A stretch of DNA of 64,000 nt, taken from contig NZ_CP078138.1 in the NCBI RefSeq assembly GCF_019212185.1, positions 5,004,501 through 5,068,500 on the forward strand, in the 5' to 3' direction. Below, piece after piece: positions 56,281-64,000 of this stretch. The notes beneath the pieces are model-generated. The model made no database searches and was not told the DNA's origin. It was given only the letters and a program-made list of their open reading frames with translations. Source of the stretch: Pseudomonas fluorescens (GTDB lineage: Bacteria > Pseudomonadota > Gammaproteobacteria > Pseudomonadales > Pseudomonadaceae). Each line of letters starts with the position of its first letter. The stretch's first letter is position 1. The translations under genes and the position numbers were made by a program.

Positions 56281-57178
56281 CTCCCGGCAACTGCGCCGGC
56301 AGGCGAATGGCGCGCGCCAATTCGTCAAACAACGTCACCACCGAGCGCAGCGCGCGACAGTCCGGGCGAGTCAGCAACCACAGGCTGCTGTCGTAACCGG
56401 CCAGCGGCTCGCCCACCCCTTGCATGCCTTGCGCCGGATCGATCAGAAAGTCCGGCAACGCCGCCACGCCAAGTCCGGCCCGCACCAATTCGGTAACGGC
56501 GAGCATGCTGTTACAGCGATAGGCCGGCTGCACGCCGGGCAAGTGCTGACGACGCCACGCGACAGTGGGGTGATCCGGCAGGAAGTCATCGGGGGCGATC
56601 CAACTGAGGTGTGACAGGTCGCACGGAACCATCGACTGCAGATAGTCGACACTGGCGCAGACCCTATAGGTCACCGCTGCCAAGCGTCGTCCAACCAGAT
56701 GCTCCGGTGGCGAGCGCGTCAGGCGCAGCGCAATGTCGGCATCGCGACGACTGAGATTGGCAAAGTCATTGGACGTGCTCAACTCCAGGGTCAATGCCGG
56801 ATAACCGGGCATGAATTGCTTCAGGGCCGGCAGCAACAAGGCGTGCAACACCGAATCGGTACAGGTCAGGCGCACCGTGCCGCTCACCACTTCCCCACCC
56901 TGCTCCACACCCACACGCGCAGCCTCCAACGCCTGCTCGGCACGTTCAGCCTGCTCGGCCAGGGTCCTGGCCAGGCTGGTGGGCAAATACCCGGCTCGGC
57001 TTTTCTCGAACAACGCCTGGCCCAATGCGCCTTCAAGACGGCGAACGCCGCGAAACACTGTCGACACATCAACCTTCAACAGTGCTGCGGCACGCGCCAG
57101 GGAGCCACCGCGGACCAATGCCAGGATCAGTACGAGGTCGGGGTAATCCAATTGATAGTGCGCTGCTGCATTGATCAC
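56258..57178 (-). CDS. LysR-family transcriptional regulator
   Basis: The helix-turn-helix is at the N-terminus (LVRGGSLARAAALLKVDVSTVFRGVRRLE), followed by a LysR effector domain (VSGTVRLTCTDSVLHALLLPAL). The open frame reaches 57310, but that would run into the divergent gene at 57259; a GTG at 57178 gives about 306 residues, the normal length. Direct repeats AACGCCAATAT and AACGCCAATCT in 57186-57220 could be operator half-sites. It likely controls the divergent gene pair. Its 3' end overlaps the end of the diguanylate cyclase gene by 23 bp. Confidence 0.8.
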   Translation of the reverse strand: MINAAAHYQLDYPDLVLILALVRGGSLARAAALLKVDVSTVFRGVRRLEGALGQALFEKSRAGYLPTSLARTLAEQAERAEQALEAARVGVEQGGEVVSGTVRLTCTDSVLHALLLPALKQFMPGYPALTLELSTSNDFANLSRRDADIALRLTRSPPEHLVGRRLAAVTYRVCASVDYLQSMVPCDLSHLSWIAPDDFLPDHPTVAWRRQHLPGVQPAYRCNSMLAVTELVRAGLGVAALPDFLIDPAQGMQGVGEPLAGYDSSLWLLTRPDCRALRSVVTLFDELARAIRLPAQLPGVRLDSSQ

Positions 57179-57258
57179 TTGGGTAAACGCCAATATTGAT
57201 TGCGTGAACGCCAATCTATAGTAGCCGCCAGGAATCAACCAGTCTCGGAGACCACCCC

Positions 57259-57969
57259 ATGCACGCCACCCCGCCGCTGCGTATTGCCTTGATTGGCGAC
57301 TACGATCCACAGATCACCGCCCACCAGGCTATTCCATTGGCCCTGGAACTCGCCGCACGGCACATCGATCGCGATGTTCAGTGGCAATGGCTGGCGACCG
57401 AATCGATCGCCGCCGATAGCGATTTTTCCCACTTCGACGGCCTCTGGTGTGTGCCGGGCAGCCCCTACCGCAACACTGATGGCGCGCTATGGGCGATTGG
57501 TTTTGCGCGAGAACGACAGCGACCGCTCCTCGGCACCTGCGGCGGGTTCCAGCATGCCGTGCTGGAGTTCGCACGCAATGTAATGGGTTGGGCCGACGCT
57601 GAACACGGAGAACCGGCGCCTGAAGCAGCGCGTGCCGTGATCGCGCCACTGACCTGCGCGCTGATCGAAGCCATCGACCAGATCCAGTTAGTCGAAGGCT
57701 CACTGATCGCCAAGGCCTACGCCAGCAAACAGATCAGCGAAGGCTATCGCTGCCGCTACGGGATCAATCCGGCTTTCATCGACGAACTGCTGAACCAGGA
57801 TCTGCGCGTCAGCGGCCAGGATGCGCGCGGCGAACCTCGGGCGATCGAGTTGCAGGCCCATCCGTTCTTCGTCGCCACCCTGTTCCAACCCGAACGCGCT
57901 GCGCTCAAGGGCCAACTGCCGCCGTTGGTCGCGGCGTTCGTCGAGGCCTGCGCGAGGAACCAGCGATGA
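57259..57969 (+). CDS. CTP synthase-like class I glutamine amidotransferase domain protein, altered triad
   Basis: The 236-residue protein is a stand-alone relative of the CTP synthase glutaminase domain: LRIALIGDYDPQ, FDGLWCVPGSPYRNTDGAL, the nucleophile Cys in GTCGGFQHAVLEFARNVMG, and a C-terminal HPFFVATLFQPE. In CTP synthase the last motif is FHPE, giving the catalytic His; here it reads FQPE, so the His is replaced by Gln while Cys and Glu remain. Glutaminase activity is therefore doubtful. It is translationally coupled (ATGA) to the next gene. Confidence 0.8.
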   Translation: MHATPPLRIALIGDYDPQITAHQAIPLALELAARHIDRDVQWQWLATESIAADSDFSHFDGLWCVPGSPYRNTDGALWAIGFARERQRPLLGTCGGFQHAVLEFARNVMGWADAEHGEPAPEAARAVIAPLTCALIEAIDQIQLVEGSLIAKAYASKQISEGYRCRYGINPAFIDELLNQDLRVSGQDARGEPRAIELQAHPFFVATLFQPERAALKGQLPPLVAAFVEACARNQR

Positions 57970-58289
57970 TCGCCACGACGCCACAACCGCCCTACTACGC
58001 AGTGATCTTCACCTCGCTGCGCAACCCGGGGGATCAGGGGTACGCCCAGGCCGCAGAACAAATGCTCGAGCTGGCGCGCGAACAATCGGGGTTTCTCGGC
58101 GTGGAATCGGCACGCGGCGACGATGGACTGGGAATTACCGTGTCGTATTGGAGCAGCGAAGAAGCGATCCGCGCCTGGAAACACCACGCTGAACACAGCG
58201 CCATCCGTGAGCGAGGTCGCTCGACGTGGTACATCGCCTTTGAGACGCGAGTGTGCAAGGTCGAGCGTGCCTACGCGTTCAGGTCCTGA
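57966..58289 (+). CDS. ABM-domain protein (antibiotic biosynthesis monooxygenase family)
   Basis: The 107-residue protein has the dimeric alpha-beta-barrel ABM domain (YYAVIFTSLRNPGDQGYAQAA, GFLGVESARGDDGLGITVSYW, AWKHHAEHSAIRERGR). Members act on quinols or other aromatic substrates, or bind haem; the substrate is unknown here. It overlaps the amidotransferase-like gene by 4 bp and the DUF2025 gene by 11 bp in convergence. Confidence 0.82.
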   Translation: MIATTPQPPYYAVIFTSLRNPGDQGYAQAAEQMLELAREQSGFLGVESARGDDGLGITVSYWSSEEAIRAWKHHAEHSAIRERGRSTWYIAFETRVCKVERAYAFRS

Positions 58290-58599
58290 CCCGCACTGCC
58301 GTAATCTGCGGCACATCGACCCGGCGCATGTACACCCGCAACGGTTCGCTGATGTTGATCCGCTCATCGATGTTCTGGTCCAGCAACAGCTGGATCAGTT
58401 CGCGTTTGAGGGTCATGGCGTGCTCCGGGCCGGGCGCCCAGACGAATTCATTGCTGGGGATGATGCCGTCATCGGCGACATCCATGCCGAACGAATCTTC
58501 GCTGAAGCGCACGATGTACTGGCCGGTCTTGCGATTGAGGCCGACGAAACCCTGGAGTTGATCGGCGGCCTGGCAGATAAGTTCAGAAGTGATGCGCAT
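58279..58599 (-). CDS. DUF2025 family protein
   Basis: The 106-residue protein matches the Pseudomonas DUF2025 family as I recall it: CQAADQLQGFVGLNRKTGQY, then RFSEDSFGMDVADDGI, SNEFVW and NISEPLRVYMRR. It is acidic and soluble, of unknown function. The start at 58599 follows TGTGAGGTTTACC. Confidence 0.8.
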   Translation of the reverse strand: MRITSELICQAADQLQGFVGLNRKTGQYIVRFSEDSFGMDVADDGIIPSNEFVWAPGPEHAMTLKRELIQLLLDQNIDERINISEPLRVYMRRVDVPQITAVRVRT

Positions 58600-58770
58600 G
58601 GTAAACCTCACAAAAGGTCGGGGCGGACCGGTGATCAATGGTTTACACGCAGGGCGAGCGATCGGCGTTCCCTCTACCGGGGAACCTGCCGGGGCCTAGA
58701 GTACTGCAAAGGTGCGAAAAAAACTGAGGAGGATGGGCACATTCTGCGTGCTCGAATCATCATTGACGTT

Positions 58771-58797
58771 TTTCGCGAGCAGACTCGCTCCCACAAA
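58771..58797 (-). repeat. REP sequence 4
   Basis: TCGCGAGCAGACTCGCTCCC is a REP copy in the 301-bp gap between the DUF2025 and GDPD genes. Nothing else is seen in that gap. Confidence 0.75.
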
Positions 58798-58900
58798 ACC
58801 GCATTCGCACAGCTTTATGTCGGTGATGCGATAGCACAACAGTCACTCAGTTGTTAAAAGGTATTCCTCTTGCAATGCGACTGACGAAAGGACTTCGACC

Positions 58901-60028
58901 ATGCCTGCCCACTTTTCCCAAAACGCCCTGCTGCTGAGCCTGCTGCTCGGCGTCGGCCAGCTACAGGCTGCCGAGCCCGCAAGCCCCAAGGCGGTGGCAA
59001 CGGCCAATGGTATTCCGCATCCGGCGGTGATCGCTCATCGGGGCGCTTCTTTCGATGCACCGGAGTCTACCGCCGCAGCTTACAAGCTCGCGCGCGACCT
59101 CGGCGCCGACTATCTGGAGTTGGACCTGCAACGCAGCAAGGACGGCGTGCTCTTCGCCCTGCACGACGACAATCTGCAACGCACCACCGACGTCGCCAGC
59201 AAGTTTCCCGAACGCAAGAACAGCCCGGCCAACGAATTCACCCTGGCCGAACTGAAAAGCCTGGATGCCGGCAGCTGGTTCAACACGGCCTATCCGGACC
59301 GCGCCCGCCCGGCCTATGCCGGCCTGCAAATCCTCACCCTCGACGAAGTCATCGACATCGCCCAGGGCAATCCCCGGCACAAACCCGGCCTGTACATCGA
59401 GACCAAGGAGCCCAAGCAATTTCCCGGGATCGAGCGCGACCTCAGGGATAAGCTGCAAGACCGTGGCTGGCTGAGTCCGGCCGGATCAAAACTGGCGAAA
59501 AGCGAACTGGCTGTTGGCCAGGGGAAAGGCAAGGTAGTGCTGCAGACCTTCGAAAAGAGCAGCCTGCAAAAGCTCCAGGAGGAAATGCCGCAAGTGCCGA
59601 AAATCCTCCTGCTATGGGTGGCGGAAGGCAGCATTGAACCTCAATCGAAGGTGAAGTTTGCCGATTCCGGGGACCAGGACAAAGCCACCTTCTATGCCCG
59701 GCAACAACCGAAAGACAACGCAGCCTTCGAGCAATGGGTCGACTTCGCCAAGGCCAGCGGCGCAATCGGCACCGGCCCTTCGGCGACCCGCTCCGACCTC
59801 GGCGACCAGAGCTACAGCAACCTGGTACAACCCTGGATGAACCGGTACACCCACGACCTGGGGATGCTGGTGCATGTCTACACCCTCGATGATGACGTCG
59901 ACTTCAAAAGCGTCATGGATGCCGGTGTCGACGGCATCTTCACCAACCGCGCCAGCGAACTGCTCAGCTACTACAAGCGCCCCGCAACCGGCACCGTGGC
60001 CCAGTTGCTCGAACGCAACGGGTTCTAA
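58901..60028 (+). CDS. Periplasmic glycerophosphodiester phosphodiesterase (GlpQ-type)
   Basis: The enzyme hydrolyses glycerophosphodiesters to glycerol-3-phosphate and an alcohol. The 375-residue precursor has a signal peptide (ALLLSLLLGVGQLQA/AEP) and the GDPD core: catalytic HRG in VIAHRGASFDAPESTAAAY, metal-binding ELDLQRSKDGVLFALHDDNL, then YIETKEPKQFPG. A C-terminal VHVYTLDDDVDF and GVDGIFTNRASELL close the TIM barrel. The next gene starts directly after its stop. Confidence 0.9.
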   Translation: MPAHFSQNALLLSLLLGVGQLQAAEPASPKAVATANGIPHPAVIAHRGASFDAPESTAAAYKLARDLGADYLELDLQRSKDGVLFALHDDNLQRTTDVASKFPERKNSPANEFTLAELKSLDAGSWFNTAYPDRARPAYAGLQILTLDEVIDIAQGNPRHKPGLYIETKEPKQFPGIERDLRDKLQDRGWLSPAGSKLAKSELAVGQGKGKVVLQTFEKSSLQKLQEEMPQVPKILLLWVAEGSIEPQSKVKFADSGDQDKATFYARQQPKDNAAFEQWVDFAKASGAIGTGPSATRSDLGDQSYSNLVQPWMNRYTHDLGMLVHVYTLDDDVDFKSVMDAGVDGIFTNRASELLSYYKRPATGTVAQLLERNGF

Positions 60029-60712
60029 ATGAGTCAGGCCCATGAGTGGACCGGGCAGCTTTGGCTGGGGCGTGATTATGGCCTGGTGTTCGGCAAGCTG
60101 GGGCGTACCGCGCCCCATGCGCATTATGCCCATCAGTTGATCATCGCCACCGGGCAGCCCGTCACTCTTGAACTGGACGGCGTGACACAAACAGCTCACC
60201 GGATGTTTATCGAATCGCTGCGCCCCCATGCGATTGTCGAGGCCGGCGACCAGGTCTTTAGCCTTTATGCCGAGCCCTTGATGTTCGATGCGTTGGTCCT
60301 GCAGGACCACCTGCGCGATGTCGAACCGACACAGCCCTGCCTCGATCAAGCGCTGCAAAGCTGCCCCCGCCGCCAACTCGACGACCCGCGTATCAGCCGG
60401 GCGCTGATGGCATTGGACAACCTGCTCAACGGCAAAGTCGCGGCTGCGACGCTCGCCGAGCAAGCCAACGTTTCCCTGAGCCAACTGGAGCGGCTGTTCG
60501 CCCAACAGGTCGGCTTGCCGGTGCGTCGCCTGGTGTTGTGGCGCCGTCTGCGGTTGGCCATGGCCCTACTGCTGAGCGGCTGCAACGTGACCCGCGCGGC
60601 CCATGAGGCGGGCTTCGCCGATACCGCACATTTGTCGCGCACGCTGAAAAAAATCTTCGGCGTGACCGCCAGCCAGGGCCTCGGCGCTATCGATATTTGC
60701 CTGCGCGCCTAG
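60029..60712 (+). CDS. Short AraC-family regulator
   Basis: The 227-residue protein has a cupin-like N-terminal part (PHAHYAHQLIIATGQPVTLEL) and a C-terminal AraC domain (VAAATLAEQANVSLSQLERLF, NVTRAAHEAGFADTAHLSRTLKKIFG). It starts on the base after the GDPD stop codon, so the two are probably cotranscribed. The target is unknown. Confidence 0.83.
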   Translation: MSQAHEWTGQLWLGRDYGLVFGKLGRTAPHAHYAHQLIIATGQPVTLELDGVTQTAHRMFIESLRPHAIVEAGDQVFSLYAEPLMFDALVLQDHLRDVEPTQPCLDQALQSCPRRQLDDPRISRALMALDNLLNGKVAAATLAEQANVSLSQLERLFAQQVGLPVRRLVLWRRLRLAMALLLSGCNVTRAAHEAGFADTAHLSRTLKKIFGVTASQGLGAIDICLRA

Positions 60713-60715
60713 GTA

Positions 60716-61603
60716 TCAGCGACGCAGCCCTTGAGGCACTGCGGGCTCTTCGCCCAGCTGTTCAGGCAGGAAAGGATCGAGCAACTGATCGACATAGCCC
60801 TTGGGAAAATCCGCGCGATTGCCAATCCCCAGGTCACCATCGCGAATCCCATGGGGTGGGTTGTGCAGCGCGGTGCCCAGCAGTCGGTCCCACAGATTGA
60901 AGAACAAGCCGAAGTTCACGTTGCCCGCCGCGCCATATTTCATGTGGTGCAAACGGTGCACCGGCGCCCAGGCAAACACGTAGGACAACCACCCCGGCTG
61001 CATATCGACATTGGAATGCTGCAGCAGCAATTGCAGGCTGATGGCGTACGCCAGCAACACCGCCACCTCCATGGGAATGCCCAGCAGGATCAACGGCAGG
61101 AACCCCACCGCCGCCTCCAACATCTGGTGCAGCGGATGTTTCATCAGACCATTGAAACCGTAGAGCCGCTGGACGCTGTGATGCACCGCATGCAGACGCC
61201 ACATCCACGGCACCTGGTGACTGGCGTAATGGGTCAGGCTGATACCCGCGTCGGCAATCAGCATGGCCAGTAACAGCTGCGTCCAGAGCGGCCAATCCAC
61301 GGGCCAGATGCCCTCGAATGACAGCACCGCCACCAGCCCCGGCAACATCAGCAAGGCCGCCGCATTGCACGCTTCATTGACCAGCGCATGGGCCACATCG
61401 CGCCCGCTGTCGCCCTGGTCGCGGTTCCAGCATGGCTCATAGGGCAGCAGGTGTTCGGCGAGGAACGAGACCAGCAGCGCGCAGAGAAAAAAAACCAGCA
61501 GCCACCAGGCCGAAAGCCCGGTCCTGCCCACCAGCGCTATACCGCCGCCAAGAAACCCGGCAAGGAACATCGGTGCATAAAGTACTGCGAACAAACGTTT
61601 CAT
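60716..61603 (-). CDS. Fatty acid hydroxylase / sterol desaturase family membrane protein
   Basis: The 295-residue protein has about five membrane segments and the histidine clusters of the di-iron membrane oxygenases (HYASH, LHAVHHSV, HRLHHMK). It starts at 61603, where GGAGG lies about 6 bp upstream. Substrate unknown; bacterial members act on lipids or hopanoid/sterol-like molecules. It is convergent with the AraC gene, with 3 bp between. Confidence 0.87.
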   Translation of the reverse strand: MKRLFAVLYAPMFLAGFLGGGIALVGRTGLSAWWLLVFFLCALLVSFLAEHLLPYEPCWNRDQGDSGRDVAHALVNEACNAAALLMLPGLVAVLSFEGIWPVDWPLWTQLLLAMLIADAGISLTHYASHQVPWMWRLHAVHHSVQRLYGFNGLMKHPLHQMLEAAVGFLPLILLGIPMEVAVLLAYAISLQLLLQHSNVDMQPGWLSYVFAWAPVHRLHHMKYGAAGNVNFGLFFNLWDRLLGTALHNPPHGIRDGDLGIGNRADFPKGYVDQLLDPFLPEQLGEEPAVPQGLRR

Positions 61604-61756
61604 AAGAGCCTCCATTGATCTGGCTCCAGCATGTAACGCCCGAACGTGTAGGGATTGAACAAACGGCGCAAAGCCCCCATGTCGTAGATTAAGGATGAAT
61701 TAAGTTGCAACCATTAACCTGATTCCACTTAAACAGCTCAGACCAAGGAATGAACC

Positions 61757-62077
61757 ATGAAAACGTTGACCACCCTGTTCACTGCCGCTGCCCTGACCCT
61801 GTCCGCCGGTTTTGCCATGGCCGACGTGCGTCCTGACCAGATTCCTGGCCTGCTCAAGTCGGGCACCATCATGGACTTTGAAAAGCTCAACCAGGCGGCT
61901 CTGGCCGTGCACCCAGGCACCACGGCGGCGAACATCACCGACACTGAACTGGATCACAACGCCACCACTGGCACCTATGTCTACGAAGTGGAAATCCGTG
62001 ACGCGAAGAATGTCGAATGGGATGTGAAGCTCGACGCCAAGACCGGCGCCGTCCTGAGCAACGTCCAGGACAAATAA
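61757..62077 (+). CDS. Small periplasmic PepSY-domain protein
   Basis: The 106-residue precursor has a signal peptide (TTLFTAAALTLSAGFAMA/DV) and a PepSY-like domain (MDFEKLNQAALAVHPGTTAA, GTYVYEVEIRDAKNVEWDVK, DAKTGAVL). Such proteins may act as protease inhibitors or sensors. AAGGAA precedes the ATG. A perfect terminator follows. Confidence 0.85.
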   Translation: MKTLTTLFTAAALTLSAGFAMADVRPDQIPGLLKSGTIMDFEKLNQAALAVHPGTTAANITDTELDHNATTGTYVYEVEIRDAKNVEWDVKLDAKTGAVLSNVQDK

Positions 62078-62084
62078 TCGTCCA

Positions 62085-62129
62085 AACGAAAAAGCCGCAC
62101 ACCCTCAGGGCTGTGCGGCTTTTTTCGTT
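62085..62129. terminator. Bidirectional terminator between the PepSY and chemoreceptor genes
   Basis: The long inverted repeat AACGAAAAAGCCGCACA / TGTGCGGCTTTTTTCGTT has a short loop and A/T runs at both ends. Confidence 0.9.
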
Positions 62130-62141
62130 CCCGCCGAGTGC

Positions 62142-63767
62142 TTATGCACTCAAGCGCGCTGTCACTTCATTGAGCTGACCCGACAAGCCGTGCAGATTGC
62201 TGCTCGCCGCCTGCGTGCGCTGCACATTGTCCAGGTTGGTGCTGGCAATACTGGTGATTTCAGTGAGGTTGCGCGAGATGTCTTCGGCGACCGAGGTTTG
62301 CTCTTCAGCCGCCGTGGCAATCTGCCGGTTCATGTCGCGAATGGCCTCCACCGACTCGGTGATGCGCTCAAGCATGGCCCCGGCCCGGGTCACTTGCTCA
62401 ACACTCTCGTCACTGCGCGACTGACCGCTTTCGATCGCCTGCGCGGCGTCCACCGCGCCGGTTTGCACGCTCTGGATAATCTGATTGATCTCGATGATCG
62501 ACGCTGCCGTGCGCTGGGCCAGGCTGCGCACCTCATCGGCAACCACGGCAAAACCGCGCCCGGATTCCCCGGCACGCGCAGCTTCGATGGCGGCGTTGAG
62601 TGCCAGCAGGTTGGTTTGCTCGGCAATGCCGCGAATCACCTCCAGCACCTTGCCGATACGCCCGCTATCCGTTTCCAGGCGGCGGATCACCGTCGCGGTG
62701 TTGGCGATCTCACCGCGCATCTGGGTGATGGCGTCGATGGTGCTCTGCATCACCTGCTCACCCTGTTGTGCCGACTGGTCGGCATCGTCGGCGGCCCGCG
62801 CGGCATCGGCGGCGTGTCGGGCAACTTCCTGGGCGGTGGCGGACATTTCGTTCATCGCCGTAGCCACCTGATCGGTGCGGCTGAACTGTTCGTTGGTGCC
62901 GTGGGACATCTGCCCGGCAATCTCATTCAGTTCACCGCTGGCGCTGTCCAGATCAGTGGCGCTACGTTGCAGGCGGGCAAAGGTCTCGGCGAGAAAATCA
63001 CGCAAGGTGTTGGCCGCCAGCGCCAGGCGACCCAGTTCGTCCTGGCGATCGTTGGCCACTCGCGCCGAGAAACGTCCCTGGCTCAACTGCGCGACGTACT
63101 CGATCAGGCGCTGGATTGGCTGCACCAGATGCCGGTTGACCAGCCACAGGCTGAACAGGCCAATCAGCAACCCCGAGATCAACATCACCACAATGCCCAG
63201 CAGCACGGTGCGCTCGGCACTGTTGCTGATCGCAGTTGACTGCTGATTGCCACGCTGGCGCAGTTCGTTGACCAGTTCACTCATCTGCTCGCTGGTGGCG
63301 CGGTCCACACCCTTGACCGCGTTATCACCCGCCGCCGGATCGGCCCCGGCTGCCCGATAGGCCTCCAGCCCCTGCTGATAAGAACTGCCCAGCGCCCGGT
63401 GCGCGTCGCGCAGGCTGTCGATGCGGGCCTTGAGTGCGGGTTCGATGGCCGGCTGACGGCTCAGTTCACCAAGGATGTTCTGTACATCGCCCTGGCGTGC
63501 CTGGAACTGCTGCCAGTATTTGTCCCGGTCGGCCGGCTGCTTGCCGCGCAGCAGGACGTTCTTCCACTCCTGCACCTGAATCTTGAATTGCAGGTTGGCC
63601 TCATCGATCAACTGCGAGGTGTGCAGCGGCCCCTCGATCAACTGTCGGTAACTCTGCACGCCGCTGGAGAGCAGGTAAAAACAGGCCAGGGCGATTAACA
63701 ACATTGCAACCAGGCTGCCACTCAGCAGCGCGAGGATTTGAGCTCTCAGGGACTTTTGCAAAAACAT
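62142..63767 (-). CDS. Methyl-accepting chemotaxis protein
   Basis: The 541-residue receptor has a membrane segment at 11-33, a helical periplasmic sensor domain (about 34-185), a second segment ([20 protein letters not shown]), a HAMP domain, and a cytoplasmic signalling domain with the conserved tip [20 protein letters not shown] followed by [19 protein letters not shown]. The start at 63767 ([12 protein letters not shown]) is the first Met before the membrane segment; 19 upstream residues are not conserved. The ligand is unknown. The remaining 63768-64000 shows no gene. Confidence 0.92.
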   Translation of the reverse strand: MFLQKSLRAQILALLSGSLVAMLLIALACFYLLSSGVQSYRQLIEGPLHTSQLIDEANLQFKIQVQEWKNVLLRGKQPADRDKYWQQFQARQGDVQNILGELSRQPAIEPALKARIDSLRDAHRALGSSYQQGLEAYRAAGADPAAGDNAVKGVDRATSEQMSELVNELRQRGNQQSTAISNSAERTVLLGIVVMLISGLLIGLFSLWLVNRHLVQPIQRLIEYVAQLSQGRFSARVANDRQDELGRLALAANTLRDFLAETFARLQRSATDLDSASGELNEIAGQMSHGTNEQFSRTDQVATAMNEMSATAQEVARHAADAARAADDADQSAQQGEQVMQSTIDAITQMRGEIANTATVIRRLETDSGRIGKVLEVIRGIAEQTNLLALNAAIEAARAGESGRGFAVVADEVRSLAQRTAASIIEINQIIQSVQTGAVDAAQAIESGQSRSDESVEQVTRAGAMLERITESVEAIRDMNRQIATAAEEQTSVAEDISRNLTEITSIASTNLDNVQRTQAASSNLHGLSGQLNEVTARLSA

Positions 63768-64000
63768 CGAGGGATATCTCACGACGGGAATAATGCGGAC
63801 AACCAAGTGGGGACCCGGCTGCACAGACCAGCCTAGGCGTCATCGGCCTCGGCACGCATTTCTTGAGCGGCGCCGACCAGCGGTTTAGAGCGCTTGGCGC
63901 CAGTCGTCAAGCTGTCACAAAACGGTCAAATCGGCTTGCCATGATGCCGCTCGAGCGACGTTGTGATTGACGCAGCGAGCGCGCCCTCCCGCGAGACGCC

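Noticed and set aside
57179..57310. N-terminal extension of the LysR gene at 56258
   Set aside because: It would overlap the divergent amidotransferase-like gene and lies before the conserved helix-turn-helix start.

Overview
The window is a chromosomal segment of a fluorescent-group Pseudomonas. The evidence is the oprH-phoP-phoQ operon, the algU-mucA-mucB-mucD envelope-stress cluster, an NrdA with two ATP cones, a PcpS-type phosphopantetheinyl transferase, an OprD-family porin, DUF2025 and DUF2069 proteins, and REP sequences of the GCGAGCAGGCTCGC type. No rRNA or tRNA gene was seen.

Layout. 1-4.6 kb holds housekeeping genes (DUF2069 membrane protein, glycosylase, TtcA, Yip1 protein, SprT, CoA transferase). 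4.7-7.4 kb holds the C4-dicarboxylate carrier DctA, with a sigma54 promoter and two enhancer palindromes, and an AraC regulator. 7.4-10.1 kb is oprH-phoPQ, preceded by tandem PhoP boxes. 10.2-13.3 kb holds PcpS and an RstBA-like two-component pair. 13.3-17 kb is nrdA, with NrdR boxes and a DnaA box upstream. 17-23.1 kb is mucD-mucB-mucA-algU and the divergent nadB. 22.9-29.7 kb is an integrated element. 29.7-34.1 kb holds ygfX-sdhE, ygfZ, an HDOD gene and nrdB. 34.4-35.8 kb is a small islet (BRO-N protein, HNH nuclease). 35.9-51.5 kb is a large catabolic island. 51.8-64 kb holds assorted accessory and signalling genes.

The most unusual object is the 6.8 kb element in the 3' part of nadB. It is bounded by a perfect 20-bp repeat (22915-22934 and 29670-29689). 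It supplies a recoded replacement for the last 53 codons of nadB and leaves the native tail as a remnant. All its genes lie on the minus strand: tyrosine integrase, AT-rich secreted cargo protein, broken BRO-N gene, winged-helix replication-like protein, two unknowns, a candidate capsid-like protein, a KilA-N-like protein and a 27-residue membrane peptide. Two intergenic sites share the sequence TAAAAMCCCTCACTATTG, which looks like the promoters read by the single-subunit RNA polymerase of T7/T3-like phages, most of all the Pseudomonas phage gh-1. The element encodes no such polymerase. My working hypothesis is a small phage satellite, or phage-triggered island, whose genes are switched on by the polymerase of an infecting gh-1-like phage. 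A decayed T7-like prophage is the main alternative.

The catabolic island encodes a full lower route from 3-hydroxyanthranilate to pyruvate and acetyl-CoA, in the order dehydrogenase, hydratase, acetaldehyde dehydrogenase, aldolase, decarboxylase, deaminase, dioxygenase, ACMS decarboxylase. This matches the nba order of P. fluorescens KU-7. A LysR gene lies upstream. A facing group on the other strand encodes kynureninase, an amino acid permease, an OprD porin, an LVIVD-repeat periplasmic protein and a second porin. Together they suggest uptake and use of kynurenine-type compounds, presumably via 3-hydroxykynurenine. Tryptophan dioxygenase, formamidase and kynurenine monooxygenase are not in the window.

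The segment between nrdA and nrdB (mucD to the HDOD gene, with the element inside) separates two genes that are neighbours in P. aeruginosa. This indicates a past rearrangement.
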